34,640 nucleotides of DNA. Origin: Colwellia sp. Lineage in GTDB: Bacteria > Pseudomonadota > Gammaproteobacteria > Enterobacterales > Alteromonadaceae. Location of the stretch: assembly GCA_016745015.1 (NCBI GenBank), contig JADGDH010000004.1, positions 5,140 through 39,779 of the forward strand, in the 5' to 3' direction. Under the pieces are notes generated by a model that worked only from the letters and a program-made list of their open reading frames with translations, did no database searches and had not been told where the DNA came from. Position 1 is the first letter of the stretch, and each line of letters opens with the position of its first letter. Both the position numbers and the translations under genes were made by a program. This document shows, piece by piece, positions 1 to 7,867 of this stretch.

Positions 1-857
1 ATAGTGATACTTGCAGCAACAACAATACGACGTTTAGCTGTCATATGAAAACCAATATAGCCATTTAACCAGAATAGGCTAAAAGCTAGCATTACAGAAA
101 TCAACATTACGAACAATGGTAATATAGAATTGCTAGCGCTATTAAAGCTAACAATACTCTCTAACACATCACTGAACCACATAAGATTGAAAAAGACAAA
201 ACTCACGCCAAGTTGTGCCATCACCCTAGCATCATGCTTACTTAAGTGAGATACCAAAGCGACCCCCGCGGGCCATAGAGCAAACCCTAATGTCATACTA
301 ATTGTCGGTACTAATAACTGACTAAAATTAATTTCTTTTGGCGTGTTTAGATAGAAAACACCCCCCGCGATTAATGTAAATAAAGCAATACTTAATATTA
401 ATGCTACAGGGTGACGCATTAAATTAATAAAACTTTCAAACGGGCTAAAGGTTACCGTTGCTTCTACTGGATGATCTGCAAATAATATTCGTAACTGACT
501 TTTACCTAAAGTGATTACATCACCATCTTTTATTATATGATGATTAGCAGAGCGCTTCTTTTCATTTATGTTTTCAATAAAAGAGCCGTTTACTGTTTGG
601 TTATCGGTAATTTGCCATTGTCCATTAACTTGTTCAATGCTTATGTGACTGGGGCAAATATGAGGATCAGCTAAAATGATATCATTATGATAATCGCGAC
701 CAATATGAATTTGTTCTTGTGACAGTTTATGTCGATGAAGTAACTTATGGTTTCGACTAACTTCTTCAATGATTATTTCTTTTGTTTTCACTCTATCCGT
801 CACTACATCCGTGTCCTCTTCTTCTATGTTCGTTATTTCCATGCTCTCTATTTCCAT
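1..857 (-). CDS. FHA-domain membrane protein (partial, 3' end off window)
   Basis: This reading frame is missing from the ORF track because it runs off the left edge. Translation from the ATG at 857 gives about 285 residues. An FHA (phosphothreonine-binding) domain spans about residues 27-125: IGRDYHND, then S-x-x-H in CPSHIS, then TVNGS, the usual FHA signature order. After it come four likely membrane segments, at about 150-170, 181-203, 213-230 and 244-268. The N-terminal 25 residues are acidic. The start is supported by GGAGG seven bases upstream, lying inside the end of the protease gene, and the two genes overlap by 10 bases, so translation is probably coupled. FHA domains read phosphorylated partners, so a cytoplasmic sensor or scaffold tied to the membrane is a reasonable inference. 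The partner and the missing C-terminus are unknown. Confidence 0.8.
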   Translation of the reverse strand, partial: MEIESMEITNIEEEDTDVVTDRVKTKEIIIEEVSRNHKLLHRHKLSQEQIHIGRDYHNDIILADPHICPSHISIEQVNGQWQITDNQTVNGSFIENINEKKRSANHHIIKDGDVITLGKSQLRILFADHPVEATVTFSPFESFINLMRHPVALILSIALFTLIAGGVFYLNTPKEINFSQLLVPTISMTLGFALWPAGVALVSHLSKHDARVMAQLGVSFVFFNLMWFSDVLESIVSFNSASNSILPLFVMLISVMLAFSLFWLNGYIGFHMTAKRRIVVAASIT

Positions 858-2104
858 GATACTGCCTCCATGAATTGACGAGTAAAGGCTAAAGCATTGG
901 GTTGACTAATGCCTGCAATAGTAAAGTGGCTTACTAACGCTTGTTTGTTTTTGTCTACAGAAGCACTTAAATAAAGGATATCGAATAAATTAGGAAATTT
1001 TTTATAAGCCCGAGTACAAAAAATAGTTTTGTTATTGATAGCTTGGTTGTCAGGTATTACTAAGTCATTATGACATTGATATTCAGTAACATTTTCTTTG
1101 TTTGCTCTATTGCCTGCTCCTGCACGCGCAATATGTTGTTGGTATAAATGGTAAAACTTATTAGCACTTATATTTTTAGCTTTCATAGTACGAAATTCTA
1201 TTTCCATTGTGCCAGTAAAAAAGTGAGAAGAAATATAAGTATTCTCATCTAACGAGCAATTAGCTACAGCTGTTAAAATTAAAGCATCTGCTTTATCTGC
1301 ATTTGAGTCACCCCAGCAGCGAATAAAGGGCACATCAATAATAGGAATAACGCTATTTTCGCCAAGCTGTTTTTCTTGCCATGGGCTATTGAGAATTGAT
1401 GTTATTAACTTATCTTGGCTCGCCATTAGTTGTTCAGCCATTTGTTTTTCTATTGAAGTAGGTGGCGTTTTCGTAAAGCTTTGATAAAGCACTACTAACT
1501 TGTCGTGTGGAACTAAAAATCCGATAGAATTACCTGATGTTGCAACATTAACACCAACAACTTCTGCATTTTTGTTTACAACAGGGCCACCACTCATACC
1601 TGAATTGATTGAGCCAGTAAAATGAATGCGATCGTTAAATGATTCTTTTTTCAAACCATTGTAAGTACCTGGCACAACGATCATACCTAAATCATGCGGG
1701 TTACCTAATGAGAATAATTGTTCACCTTTATGAGGTGTGGCTTGTGATAACTGAAAGAATTTCATTTCTTGTTCAACATCACGTCGAACTAAAGCAAGAT
1801 CATTAATAACATCAACACTTTGTAAGGATAAATCTCCTTTGTTTCCTTCGCCATCAAGATATTCTATTTTGTATTTTTTGGGGTGTAAGGCATAGCTTGA
1901 AATAACATGATAGTTAGTGGCAATAATACCATCACTGCTGATTTGAAAACCTGAACCAATAGATGATTTTTCACCACTGGCTTTGTCTATTAACTTTATT
2001 TGATAAAGAGATGGTTTTAATTGATTAAAAAGTTGTTCTGCTTGCTCTGTGGCATAACTACTACTGCTTAGTAAGATAAATACTAAGCTAAAAAAAACTT
2101 TCAT
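848..2104 (-). CDS. exported trypsin-like serine protease (S1C-type)
   Basis: The 418-residue protein has a clear signal peptide (about 1-18, ending SSYA). A trypsin-fold protease domain follows, at about 25-210. The catalytic triad is visible as H66 in ATNYHV, D102 in INDLALV and S171 in GSINSGMSGGPV, the arrangement of HtrA/DegP-like enzymes. No PDZ domain is evident. Instead there is a C-terminal region of about 200 residues that I do not recognise; it has four cysteines (in RCWGD, ANCSL, YQCHN and IFCTR) that could form disulfides in the periplasm. It is upstream of and overlaps the FHA membrane protein gene, so the two probably act together, for example as a periplasmic protease with a membrane-bound signalling partner. 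The protease assignment is firm. Substrate and regulation are not visible. Confidence 0.88.
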   Translation of the reverse strand: MKVFFSLVFILLSSSSYATEQAEQLFNQLKPSLYQIKLIDKASGEKSSIGSGFQISSDGIIATNYHVISSYALHPKKYKIEYLDGEGNKGDLSLQSVDVINDLALVRRDVEQEMKFFQLSQATPHKGEQLFSLGNPHDLGMIVVPGTYNGLKKESFNDRIHFTGSINSGMSGGPVVNKNAEVVGVNVATSGNSIGFLVPHDKLVVLYQSFTKTPPTSIEKQMAEQLMASQDKLITSILNSPWQEKQLGENSVIPIIDVPFIRCWGDSNADKADALILTAVANCSLDENTYISSHFFTGTMEIEFRTMKAKNISANKFYHLYQQHIARAGAGNRANKENVTEYQCHNDLVIPDNQAINNKTIFCTRAYKKFPNLFDILYLSASVDKNKQALVSHFTIAGISQPNALAFTRQFMEAVSWK

Positions 2105-2354
2105 TTACATTCCCGTTAAAAAATTACCATCCTATTGTGCCATTGTCTGAGTATTATACCAATCAGATTAATTGATGGTTCAAATTTTAATGAGAATAAA
2201 TTTTCAAGAACAGGTGTTTTTTGACTACAGTGCTGTTGGGGTATTACAGTCACTTTCCCTAGCAGGTGACGAGGAGGAGTTATGCCCGAATGAAAGCTAA
2301 GCGAATTGAATTGCTAAAATCACTTGAAACAAGCCGGTATTATTCAATAATTCA

Positions 2355-2384
2355 TTGAGTTAGCTTTATTAAAACGAATATAAT
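2355..2384 (+). promoter_or_regulatory. sigma70-like promoter for the TonB receptor operon
   Basis: TTGAGT (2355-2360) and a perfect TATAAT (2379-2384) are separated by 18 bases, about 90 bases before the receptor start codon. The -35 matches four of six consensus positions. Transcription should start near 2391, immediately at the palindrome below. Confidence 0.55.
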
Positions 2385-2392
2385 AGTGTGTT

Positions 2393-2409
2393 TGCGACAT
2401 TTTGTCACA
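2393..2409. promoter_or_regulatory. palindromic operator candidate TGCGACA-TTT-TGTCACA
   Basis: A 7-3-7 inverted repeat with six of seven paired positions lies just after the -10 box, where a bound repressor would block initiation. The regulator is not encoded next to it and I cannot name the family from the motif. It is not a good match to the Fur consensus. Confidence 0.45.
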
Positions 2410-2474
2410 CTGCAAGAATGTAAAATTATTTTATTATGGCGGTAATTTAAATAATCAAAATAATAGCTATCAAC

Positions 2475-4577
2475 ATGAATAAAAAAATAAAAATATCGTT
2501 GCTTTCTCTTCTCGTTAGTCAATATTGTGGTGCTGCTTTTGCAGAAACACCCGTTATGGATGATGAAGCTGCTGGTTTTGAACGAATTACCGTAACCGCA
2601 ACACGTCAAGAGTCTTTAGATACCGATTTAGCAATGTCTGTAAAAGGCGTTGGTAAAGAAGAGCTAGCGCTTGATAATGGTCAGCATGTTGCTGAATCAT
2701 TGAACAGTATTTCAGGGGTGTTAATTGACCAACTTTCGGGTGGTCAAGGCCATAAAGCAGCTATTAGAATGCCAATGAATACAGGTGGTTACTACCTGTA
2801 TTTACAAGATAATATTCCACTGCAATCTGCCGCATTTTTTAATCATAATGCGTTGTGGTGGTCTAGCTTTAATTCAAATGTTGCCCGCATGGAAGTATTA
2901 AAGGGTGCCGGAACGGCACTTTATGGTTCAGGTGCTGTAGCAGCTACAGTAAATATTTTATCCGCTGATGTAGCCGAATCACCACAAACCAGTATTGATT
3001 TAATGCTAGGTGAAGATGAGTACACGAAAGTACAAGCTAGCCATAGTAATAAAATATCTGACACTCAGGGTTTTCGAATTGCAGGTTCATATTTAAAAAA
3101 TGACGGCTGGCGTGATCATACTGGCTCTGAACGTGGTGAGTTAACTTTTCGCCATGAACTTGATTTAGGTGATAATGAACGCTTAATTACGTCTTTTGTT
3201 GCCTCAGATCTTGAGCAGGAAATGGCGGCAAGTTTAACAGAAGATTTATATGAAAATGATAAAACTAATTCAGGCCTTTCAGATACCGTTTTAGCTAGCG
3301 ACCCGTTGAGAAAAACACAGTATATGCGCCTTTCAACACAATGGGATAAAGCGGATGGAAATAACTTTTATTCAGTTATTCCTTATTATCGTTATCGTAC
3401 CAATGACTATACCGCCACTTGGAATCAAAACATGCCGAAAGTAGAATCTGAAGTGCAAACTTTAGGTTTATTAGCCTTAGCAAACTTTGAACACAGTAGT
3501 GATAGTGAAACAACTACAGGGATAGATATCGAGTTGACAGAAGGTGATCAACTTTCTTATCAGCCACTTGATTTTACTACCTCTGGTTGGGGTGCAGATA
3601 CTTTTGTAAAAGGGGAAAAATTCTATGATGATACAACTCAGTTTATCAGTATATCTCCTTATATTCAGCACAAGCGTAGCTTAACTGAAAAGCTTGATTT
3701 AACTCTAGGCGCTCGTTACGACTATGCTAAATATGACTTTGATAATCACTTAGGGATTTATGGCGATATTGGTCATGGCAAAATAAGTGTAGAAAACAGA
3801 AGTGATGATTTTAAACATTTTAGCCCTAAAGCAAGTTTAAACTATCATTTAACTGAAGATAGCAGCGTTTATGTTCGTTATGCCAATAGTTTTCGCTTAC
3901 CTACGGCAGGCAGCATATATCATTTAACCGTGAAAGATGATGGTGATGCAAAAGCGGTAGATCCTGAAACGTCAGATACTTACGAGCTAGGTTATAAAGC
4001 GAACTGGAAAACAGTTACCTTTGATACGGCTATTTATTATATGGATGTTGATGACGGTATTGTTCACGCTTATAACGATGATGGTCAACGTTATTTAACC
4101 AATGCTACTCGTGTTATCCATAAAGGAGTTGAAGCATCCATTTTATGGCAAATTACTGAGCAATTAAATATTAGTACTGCTTATAGCCAATCTGAGCATG
4201 AGTTTGATGAACATGAGAAATATGCTGGTAATGAAATGTCAGCTGCTCCTGATTATATTGCTAATGTACGTGTGCGTTACATGCCTGATTTCTTGCAAGG
4301 TTTTACTGCCATGTTAGAGGTGCAATCTATTGGTGAGTACTGGTTAGATGATGCTAACAGTCAAGATAGTGAAGGTAATGATCGCATTGAAGATGGCTAC
4401 ACTATCGGTAACTTAAAAGCGCGTTATCAGGTATCTGAGCAACTTGCATTTCATGCTAGAATATTGAATATTTCTGATGAAGAATATGCACAAGAAGCAT
4501 CTTATCGATATGGCAAAACACAGCTTTCGCCTGGTGCACCAAGAACAGCCTATGTTGGCTTAAGTTATAATTGGTAA
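2475..4577 (+). CDS. TonB-dependent outer-membrane receptor
   Basis: The 700-residue protein begins with a signal peptide (cleavage after AFA, residue 23). A TonB box follows (ERITVTATR, residues 36-44), then a plug domain to about residue 160, then a long beta-barrel ending in aromatic W, as expected for outer-membrane insertion. The plug carries MEVLKGAGTALYGSGAVAATVN, the conserved TonB-receptor plug motif. It imports a substrate across the outer membrane using TonB energy. The plug also has a Met/Tyr/His/Trp-rich stretch (RMPMNTGGYY, NHNALWW) that could contact a metal or chelate, but the ligand cannot be read from the sequence. It is first gene of a three-gene operon; the next start codon is ten bases after its stop. 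No strong Shine-Dalgarno is seen before its ATG. Confidence 0.9.
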   Translation: MNKKIKISLLSLLVSQYCGAAFAETPVMDDEAAGFERITVTATRQESLDTDLAMSVKGVGKEELALDNGQHVAESLNSISGVLIDQLSGGQGHKAAIRMPMNTGGYYLYLQDNIPLQSAAFFNHNALWWSSFNSNVARMEVLKGAGTALYGSGAVAATVNILSADVAESPQTSIDLMLGEDEYTKVQASHSNKISDTQGFRIAGSYLKNDGWRDHTGSERGELTFRHELDLGDNERLITSFVASDLEQEMAASLTEDLYENDKTNSGLSDTVLASDPLRKTQYMRLSTQWDKADGNNFYSVIPYYRYRTNDYTATWNQNMPKVESEVQTLGLLALANFEHSSDSETTTGIDIELTEGDQLSYQPLDFTTSGWGADTFVKGEKFYDDTTQFISISPYIQHKRSLTEKLDLTLGARYDYAKYDFDNHLGIYGDIGHGKISVENRSDDFKHFSPKASLNYHLTEDSSVYVRYANSFRLPTAGSIYHLTVKDDGDAKAVDPETSDTYELGYKANWKTVTFDTAIYYMDVDDGIVHAYNDDGQRYLTNATRVIHKGVEASILWQITEQLNISTAYSQSEHEFDEHEKYAGNEMSAAPDYIANVRVRYMPDFLQGFTAMLEVQSIGEYWLDDANSQDSEGNDRIEDGYTIGNLKARYQVSEQLAFHARILNISDEEYAQEASYRYGKTQLSPGAPRTAYVGLSYNW

Positions 4578-4587
4578 AGGAAGTATT

Positions 4588-5847
4588 ATGCCCATACTTA
4601 TTTATAAATCATTATTTTTGACCGTGTTTGCTTCATTATTGCTTACTGTAAATAACAGTGTTGCCGTAGAGCATAATCACCAAGCAACACTCGCAAAAGA
4701 AACATCAGCAAAAATGATGCAAACAGATAACTGTGAAGCAACAGATATTACTTGTGCTAAAACCGTTACTTCAACATTTGCGCCAAATGGTGATTTATGG
4801 CGTTTATGGGCATTAAACTCTAACCTCTATTTTCAAATATCAACGGATAATGGCTTAAAATTTTCAGCGGTTAATAATATTGCGATAGATAAAGAAAAAA
4901 TATCAGCCCGCAATGAAAACCGACCGAAAATAGCTTTCGATAAGTATCAAGGCGTTTATTTGTCATGGGCAACACCAAAAGAGAAAAAATATACTGCAGA
5001 TGTACGTTTTTCCTATTCTAGTGATTATGGTAAAACATTTACCAAGCCAGTAACCGTTAATGATGACAACTTGCTAACAGGACATAGCTTTAATGAAATG
5101 TTAGTAACCGATGAGGGTGACATTAGCATTGTTTGGCTTGACTCACGTTTAGCTTATCAGCTTCGAAAAGAAGGGAAGAAAACAAATGGCTCAGCATTGT
5201 ATATTGGCAGAGCTAATTATAGAAAAAATGAAACAAATTTTTCTAATGAGCAGTTAGCGAATAATACTTGTGTTTGTTGTCGTATCGCTATGAATTATAA
5301 TAATCATGGCGAGTTAGCAATATTATGGCGACATATATATGGAGATAATATTCGCGAGTTTGCTTTGTTAACATTAGCTCAAGGCGAAAACGCACAAAAA
5401 ATACCCTACCAAATAAGTTACGACCATTGGAAAATTAATGGCTGCCCTCATCAAGGTGGCGCTATTAGTATTAATGGCAATAACCGCTACCATATGGTGT
5501 GGTTTAATCAAGGCGATGCAGGGAAGGGGATTTTCTATGCCTCAAGTAATGATCAAGGACGAACATTAACAAAGCCTATTTCTGTAGGTGTGCACTCAGC
5601 TCAAGCTGCTCACCCTCACATGAATACAAATGGTAATAATATAGACATCGTTTGGACACAGTTTAATGGCACCGAGCATGAATTATGGCACCAACACTCA
5701 ACAGATAATGGAAAATCGTTTACTGCTGCAATAATGTTAGCTACGGCTGATAACGGCTCTGACCGACCATTTATCATTAAAAAAGACAATGTTAGTTATG
5801 TATCATGGCACCGTCCTAAGCGAGGACACTTGGTACAAGTATTATGA
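4588..5847 (+). CDS. exported Asp-box (sialidase-like) beta-propeller with CxCC motif
   Basis: The 419-residue protein has a signal peptide (about 1-26). At least four Asp-box repeats of S-x-D-x-G-x-x-F/L type are visible: STDNGLKFS (85), SSDYGKTFT (144), SNDQGRTLT (320) and STDNGKSFT (371). This predicts a sialidase-fold beta-propeller. I do not see the arginine triad context needed to call a true sialidase, so the enzyme name should not be used. Six cysteines stand out for an exported protein: C49, C56, a CVCC cluster at 228-231 and C286 in NGCPHQGG, near several histidines. These suggest metal binding or disulfide chemistry. AAGGAAG precedes the start. The stop overlaps the next gene's start as ATGA, so this protein and the thioredoxin-like protein are translationally coupled. 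Confidence 0.78.
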   Translation: MPILIYKSLFLTVFASLLLTVNNSVAVEHNHQATLAKETSAKMMQTDNCEATDITCAKTVTSTFAPNGDLWRLWALNSNLYFQISTDNGLKFSAVNNIAIDKEKISARNENRPKIAFDKYQGVYLSWATPKEKKYTADVRFSYSSDYGKTFTKPVTVNDDNLLTGHSFNEMLVTDEGDISIVWLDSRLAYQLRKEGKKTNGSALYIGRANYRKNETNFSNEQLANNTCVCCRIAMNYNNHGELAILWRHIYGDNIREFALLTLAQGENAQKIPYQISYDHWKINGCPHQGGAISINGNNRYHMVWFNQGDAGKGIFYASSNDQGRTLTKPISVGVHSAQAAHPHMNTNGNNIDIVWTQFNGTEHELWHQHSTDNGKSFTAAIMLATADNGSDRPFIIKKDNVSYVSWHRPKRGHLVQVL

Positions 5848-6326
5848 GCTTTATAAGAAAGACTAATTGTATTTTACTTGTTGTATGTTTGTTTTTTGCC
5901 AGTAATATCAATGCAAATTCTATAGAATTTAGTAAGGAGCAATGGGTTAAAGTAAAGAAACAAAACATGGGAAAACAATGGTTAATATTATTGTGGTCAA
6001 TTGATTGTCCTGCATGTTTTAAAGAGTTAGCAATCATTCAAACATTACAAAAGCAACATAATGACTTAGCCGTGGTAATTATTAATACTGATGCTAATGA
6101 TGAAATAAATGAAGAGCGTATTGAAATAATAGAAAAGTTTGAATTGGGTCATTTTAACAACTTCCATTTTGCTGATGGTAAAGGTGATCAGAGTCGATTT
6201 TTTATTGACCCTACTTGGTACGGTGAATTACCGCGAAGTTATTTTATTGAAAGTAATGGTAAGTTTCATGGTAAAAGTGGGTTAGTGAAAGAGTCATTGT
6301 TAACACAATGGCTAGTATCTCAATAA
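5844..6326 (+). CDS. exported thioredoxin-fold (TlpA-like) protein, CPAC motif
   Basis: The 160-residue protein has a signal peptide (about 1-25) and a thioredoxin-like domain. The active site CPAC is at residues 55-58, preceded by LLWSID, and the cis-proline loop appears as GELPRSYFIE near the C-terminus. Such TlpA/ResA-like proteins reduce disulfides or handle metals in the periplasm or on membranes. The ATGA overlap with the Cys-containing propeller gene makes that protein its likely client. This client relation is inference. A terminator follows 38 bases after the stop, ending the operon. Family assignment to thioredoxin fold is secure; the exact subfamily is not. Confidence 0.82.
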   Translation: MSFIRKTNCILLVVCLFFASNINANSIEFSKEQWVKVKKQNMGKQWLILLWSIDCPACFKELAIIQTLQKQHNDLAVVIINTDANDEINEERIEIIEKFELGHFNNFHFADGKGDQSRFFIDPTWYGELPRSYFIESNGKFHGKSGLVKESLLTQWLVSQ

Positions 6327-6363
6327 TAATGTGTATTTCTATTGGATAAAATCATCTAGTGCA

Positions 6364-6400
6364 CGGCTATTTTAGTTTATCTAGCCGCGTTGCTTTTTTT
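6364..6400 (+). terminator. Rho-independent terminator of the receptor operon
   Basis: CGGCTA (6364-6369) pairs with TAGCCG (6382-6387), followed within a few bases by seven Ts (6394-6400). Confidence 0.6.
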
Positions 6401-6461
6401 AAGATAAATTAAAAGCTGTAAACCATGTCAAGTTGTATAAGCTAGAGAATAGGGGAACATA

Positions 6462-6854
6462 GTGAGTGACAACCTAAGCGAGCAAGTGGAAAAGTATCTA
6501 CTTTCAAAACCAGAAGCCTCTTTGTATTATCCTTTTGGTGATGACGTTAAAGTTTTTAAAGTGAAAAGTAAAATGTTTGCTACTTTAGCGTTGGGCAAAA
6601 TGGGTAAGGGCGATGGCGAAAAGCAATACTGGTGGTTGAATCTTAAATGTGAGCCAGATGAAGCAATAATGTTACGTGATATATTCCCTTCAATAATTCC
6701 TGGTTATCATATGAATAAGAGGTTATGGAATACTGTGATCTTAGATGGCTCAATTCCGCAAGGTGAAATTGAACGCATGATGGATAATTCGTATTTGTTG
6801 GTAGTAAATAAAATGACCAAGAAAGATCAGCAGTCTATATTACTACACCTTTAA
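6462..6854 (+). CDS. MmcQ/YjbR-family protein
   Basis: The 130-residue protein matches the YjbR/CyaY-like fold family: YPFGDDVKVFKV, then KQYWWLNLKCEPDEA, then IPGYHMNKRLWNTV, with a C-terminal helix. Members are small cytoplasmic proteins often annotated as DNA-binding, with no firm biochemical role. The start is GTG at 6462, chosen because AGGGG lies six bases upstream. Its last third is repeated, diverged, at 7727-7867, on the other side of the toxin-antitoxin pair. It stands alone as a transcription unit. Confidence 0.8.
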   Translation: MSDNLSEQVEKYLLSKPEASLYYPFGDDVKVFKVKSKMFATLALGKMGKGDGEKQYWWLNLKCEPDEAIMLRDIFPSIIPGYHMNKRLWNTVILDGSIPQGEIERMMDNSYLLVVNKMTKKDQQSILLHL

Positions 6855-6879
6855 AGTCATTATTTAGTTTCTAGTGCAA

Positions 6880-7359
6880 CTAGTTAGCGTTGTTTATTTG
6901 AAGAAAAAGTGTATTTTCAATGCCAATATCAATAAAACCATATTGTCGATAAAATTTATCCATACCATCTAAATAATGCACTAAAATTGCGGCACAACCT
7001 ATTTGTGCAGACACATTTTCTATTCTTTCAATAGCATTAACTAACATGGCTTCACCTAAGCCTTTTCCTGAGTGATTTATATCAACGGCTAGTCTGCATA
7101 ATATGGCTATTGGAATTTCATTTGGTGCATTACGCTGTAACGTTTTTGGAATGTTTTGTCGTTTAATTGTTCCCATTGCTGTTGAATAATATCCAACAAC
7201 TGTATTGTTATTGGTGCTAACAACAAATGTTTGAGTGAACCCTTTACTCGAATTACGCAGCGCTTTTTTTAATAGCCAACTATTTAAAGAAGGCACCCCA
7301 CAATCAAAATTATTTGTTACATGTTCTTTATTTATTGCAGTCGGTGAATTTAGCTCCAT
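6880..7359 (-). CDS. GNAT acetyltransferase toxin (TacT-like)
   Basis: The 159-residue protein is a GNAT-fold acetyltransferase of the type that pairs with DUF1778 antitoxins and acetylates charged tRNA to stop translation. The acetyl-CoA loop is HSGKGLGEAM (96-105), preceded by ILCRLAVD, and the catalytic tyrosine context FYRQYGF places Y140 where known family members have theirs. Its start overlaps the antitoxin end by ten bases, the usual antitoxin-first arrangement. Length and motifs are intact, so the toxin is probably functional. The tRNA target is inferred from family knowledge. Confidence 0.9.
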   Translation of the reverse strand: MELNSPTAINKEHVTNNFDCGVPSLNSWLLKKALRNSSKGFTQTFVVSTNNNTVVGYYSTAMGTIKRQNIPKTLQRNAPNEIPIAILCRLAVDINHSGKGLGEAMLVNAIERIENVSAQIGCAAILVHYLDGMDKFYRQYGFIDIGIENTLFLQINNAN

Positions 7360-7625
7360 GGTTTAGTTTTACTTAATGCTTTACTTAGCTTTTCATTAGC
7401 AGTAAATGGTTCTTGCATCAATTGAGTGAAACGCTCAAACGTACTGTCACAAAGAGCATGCTCTCTGCGATCTAAAAGCACTTCTTCTGCGTATTCAGTT
7501 GCAGTAGAAAGCATAAAATCAGTGCGAGATATATTGAGTAGTTTGGCCGCCTTATCTATTAGATCTCTTTTTATTGGTGGTGCTTTTAACTGTATACGTA
7601 CGGTATTGACTGAAAGTGTAGACAT
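7350..7625 (-). CDS. DUF1778 (TacA-like) antitoxin
   Basis: The 91-residue protein has an N-terminal ribbon-helix-helix region (VRIQLKAPPIKRDLIDKAAKLLNISRTDFML) and a charged C-terminal tail that would wrap the GNAT toxin. DUF1778 antitoxins bind their own promoter and neutralise the partner. AGGAG lies seven bases before the ATG at 7625. A palindrome overlapping the predicted -35 is listed separately. The pair lies between a full and a partial yjbR copy, which points to acquisition as an accessory block. Confidence 0.9.
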   Translation of the reverse strand: MSTLSVNTVRIQLKAPPIKRDLIDKAAKLLNISRTDFMLSTATEYAEEVLLDRREHALCDSTFERFTQLMQEPFTANEKLSKALSKTKPWS

Positions 7626-7653
7626 ACCAGACTCCTTTTTAATTTATTGTCAA

Positions 7654-7683
7654 AGTATAGCTTGTTGTGTGTACGCTGTACAC
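7654..7683 (-). promoter_or_regulatory. toxin-antitoxin promoter with overlapping palindromic operator
   Basis: On the minus strand TGTACA (7682-7677) and TATACT (7659-7654) are 17 bases apart. A perfect palindrome GTGTAC-GCT-GTACAC (7669-7683) covers the -35 and spacer. This is where a ribbon-helix-helix antitoxin would bind for autoregulation; the binding is inferred. Confidence 0.55.
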
Positions 7684-7720
7684 CCTGTGTATTTTTTGAA
7701 CTAAAATTAGTAGTGCTAAC

Positions 7721-7867
7721 GTTTATATGGATAAAAAATTATGGATAACTGTAATTCTTGATGGCTCAATACCGCAAGGGGAGGTTGAACGGATGATGGA
7801 TAATTCATATTTATTGGTGGTGAGTAAAATGACCAAGAAAGATCAGCAATCCATCTTAGGATATTAA
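7721..7867 (+). pseudogene. truncated diverged copy of yjbR 3' end
   Basis: From ATG 7727 the frame reads 46 residues (MDKKLWITVILDGSIPQGE... to SILGY) and matches the C-terminal third of the YjbR protein at 6712-6854. Of 17 differing codons that I compared, about 14 are synonymous and three change an amino acid. The copy therefore diverged as a working gene before it was truncated. Its stop codon overlaps the stop of the converging acyl-CoA dehydrogenase gene. There is no 5' part, so it is probably not functional. Confidence 0.8.

Larger units (their letters stand above)
2105..2474. other. 370-base intergenic region, possible degenerate repeat element
   Basis: No convincing gene lies here; the antisense ORF in the track starting at 2609 is a shadow of the receptor gene. 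The left part (about 2150-2345) begins GTATTATACCAATCAGATT and ends near CCGGTATTATTCAAT. The outer GGTATNATN-like ends are weakly inverted, and this resembles short non-autonomous repeats common between genes of Alteromonadales. That assignment is from memory and needs a genome self-comparison. The right part holds the promoter and palindrome listed separately. Confidence 0.3.

Noticed and set aside
2352-2609. Minus-strand 85-residue ORF
   Set aside because: Antisense to the TonB receptor start and its promoter; no recognisable domain.
4588-5847. Calling the Asp-box protein a sialidase enzyme
   Set aside because: Asp boxes are only structural; the catalytic Arg triad is not evident.
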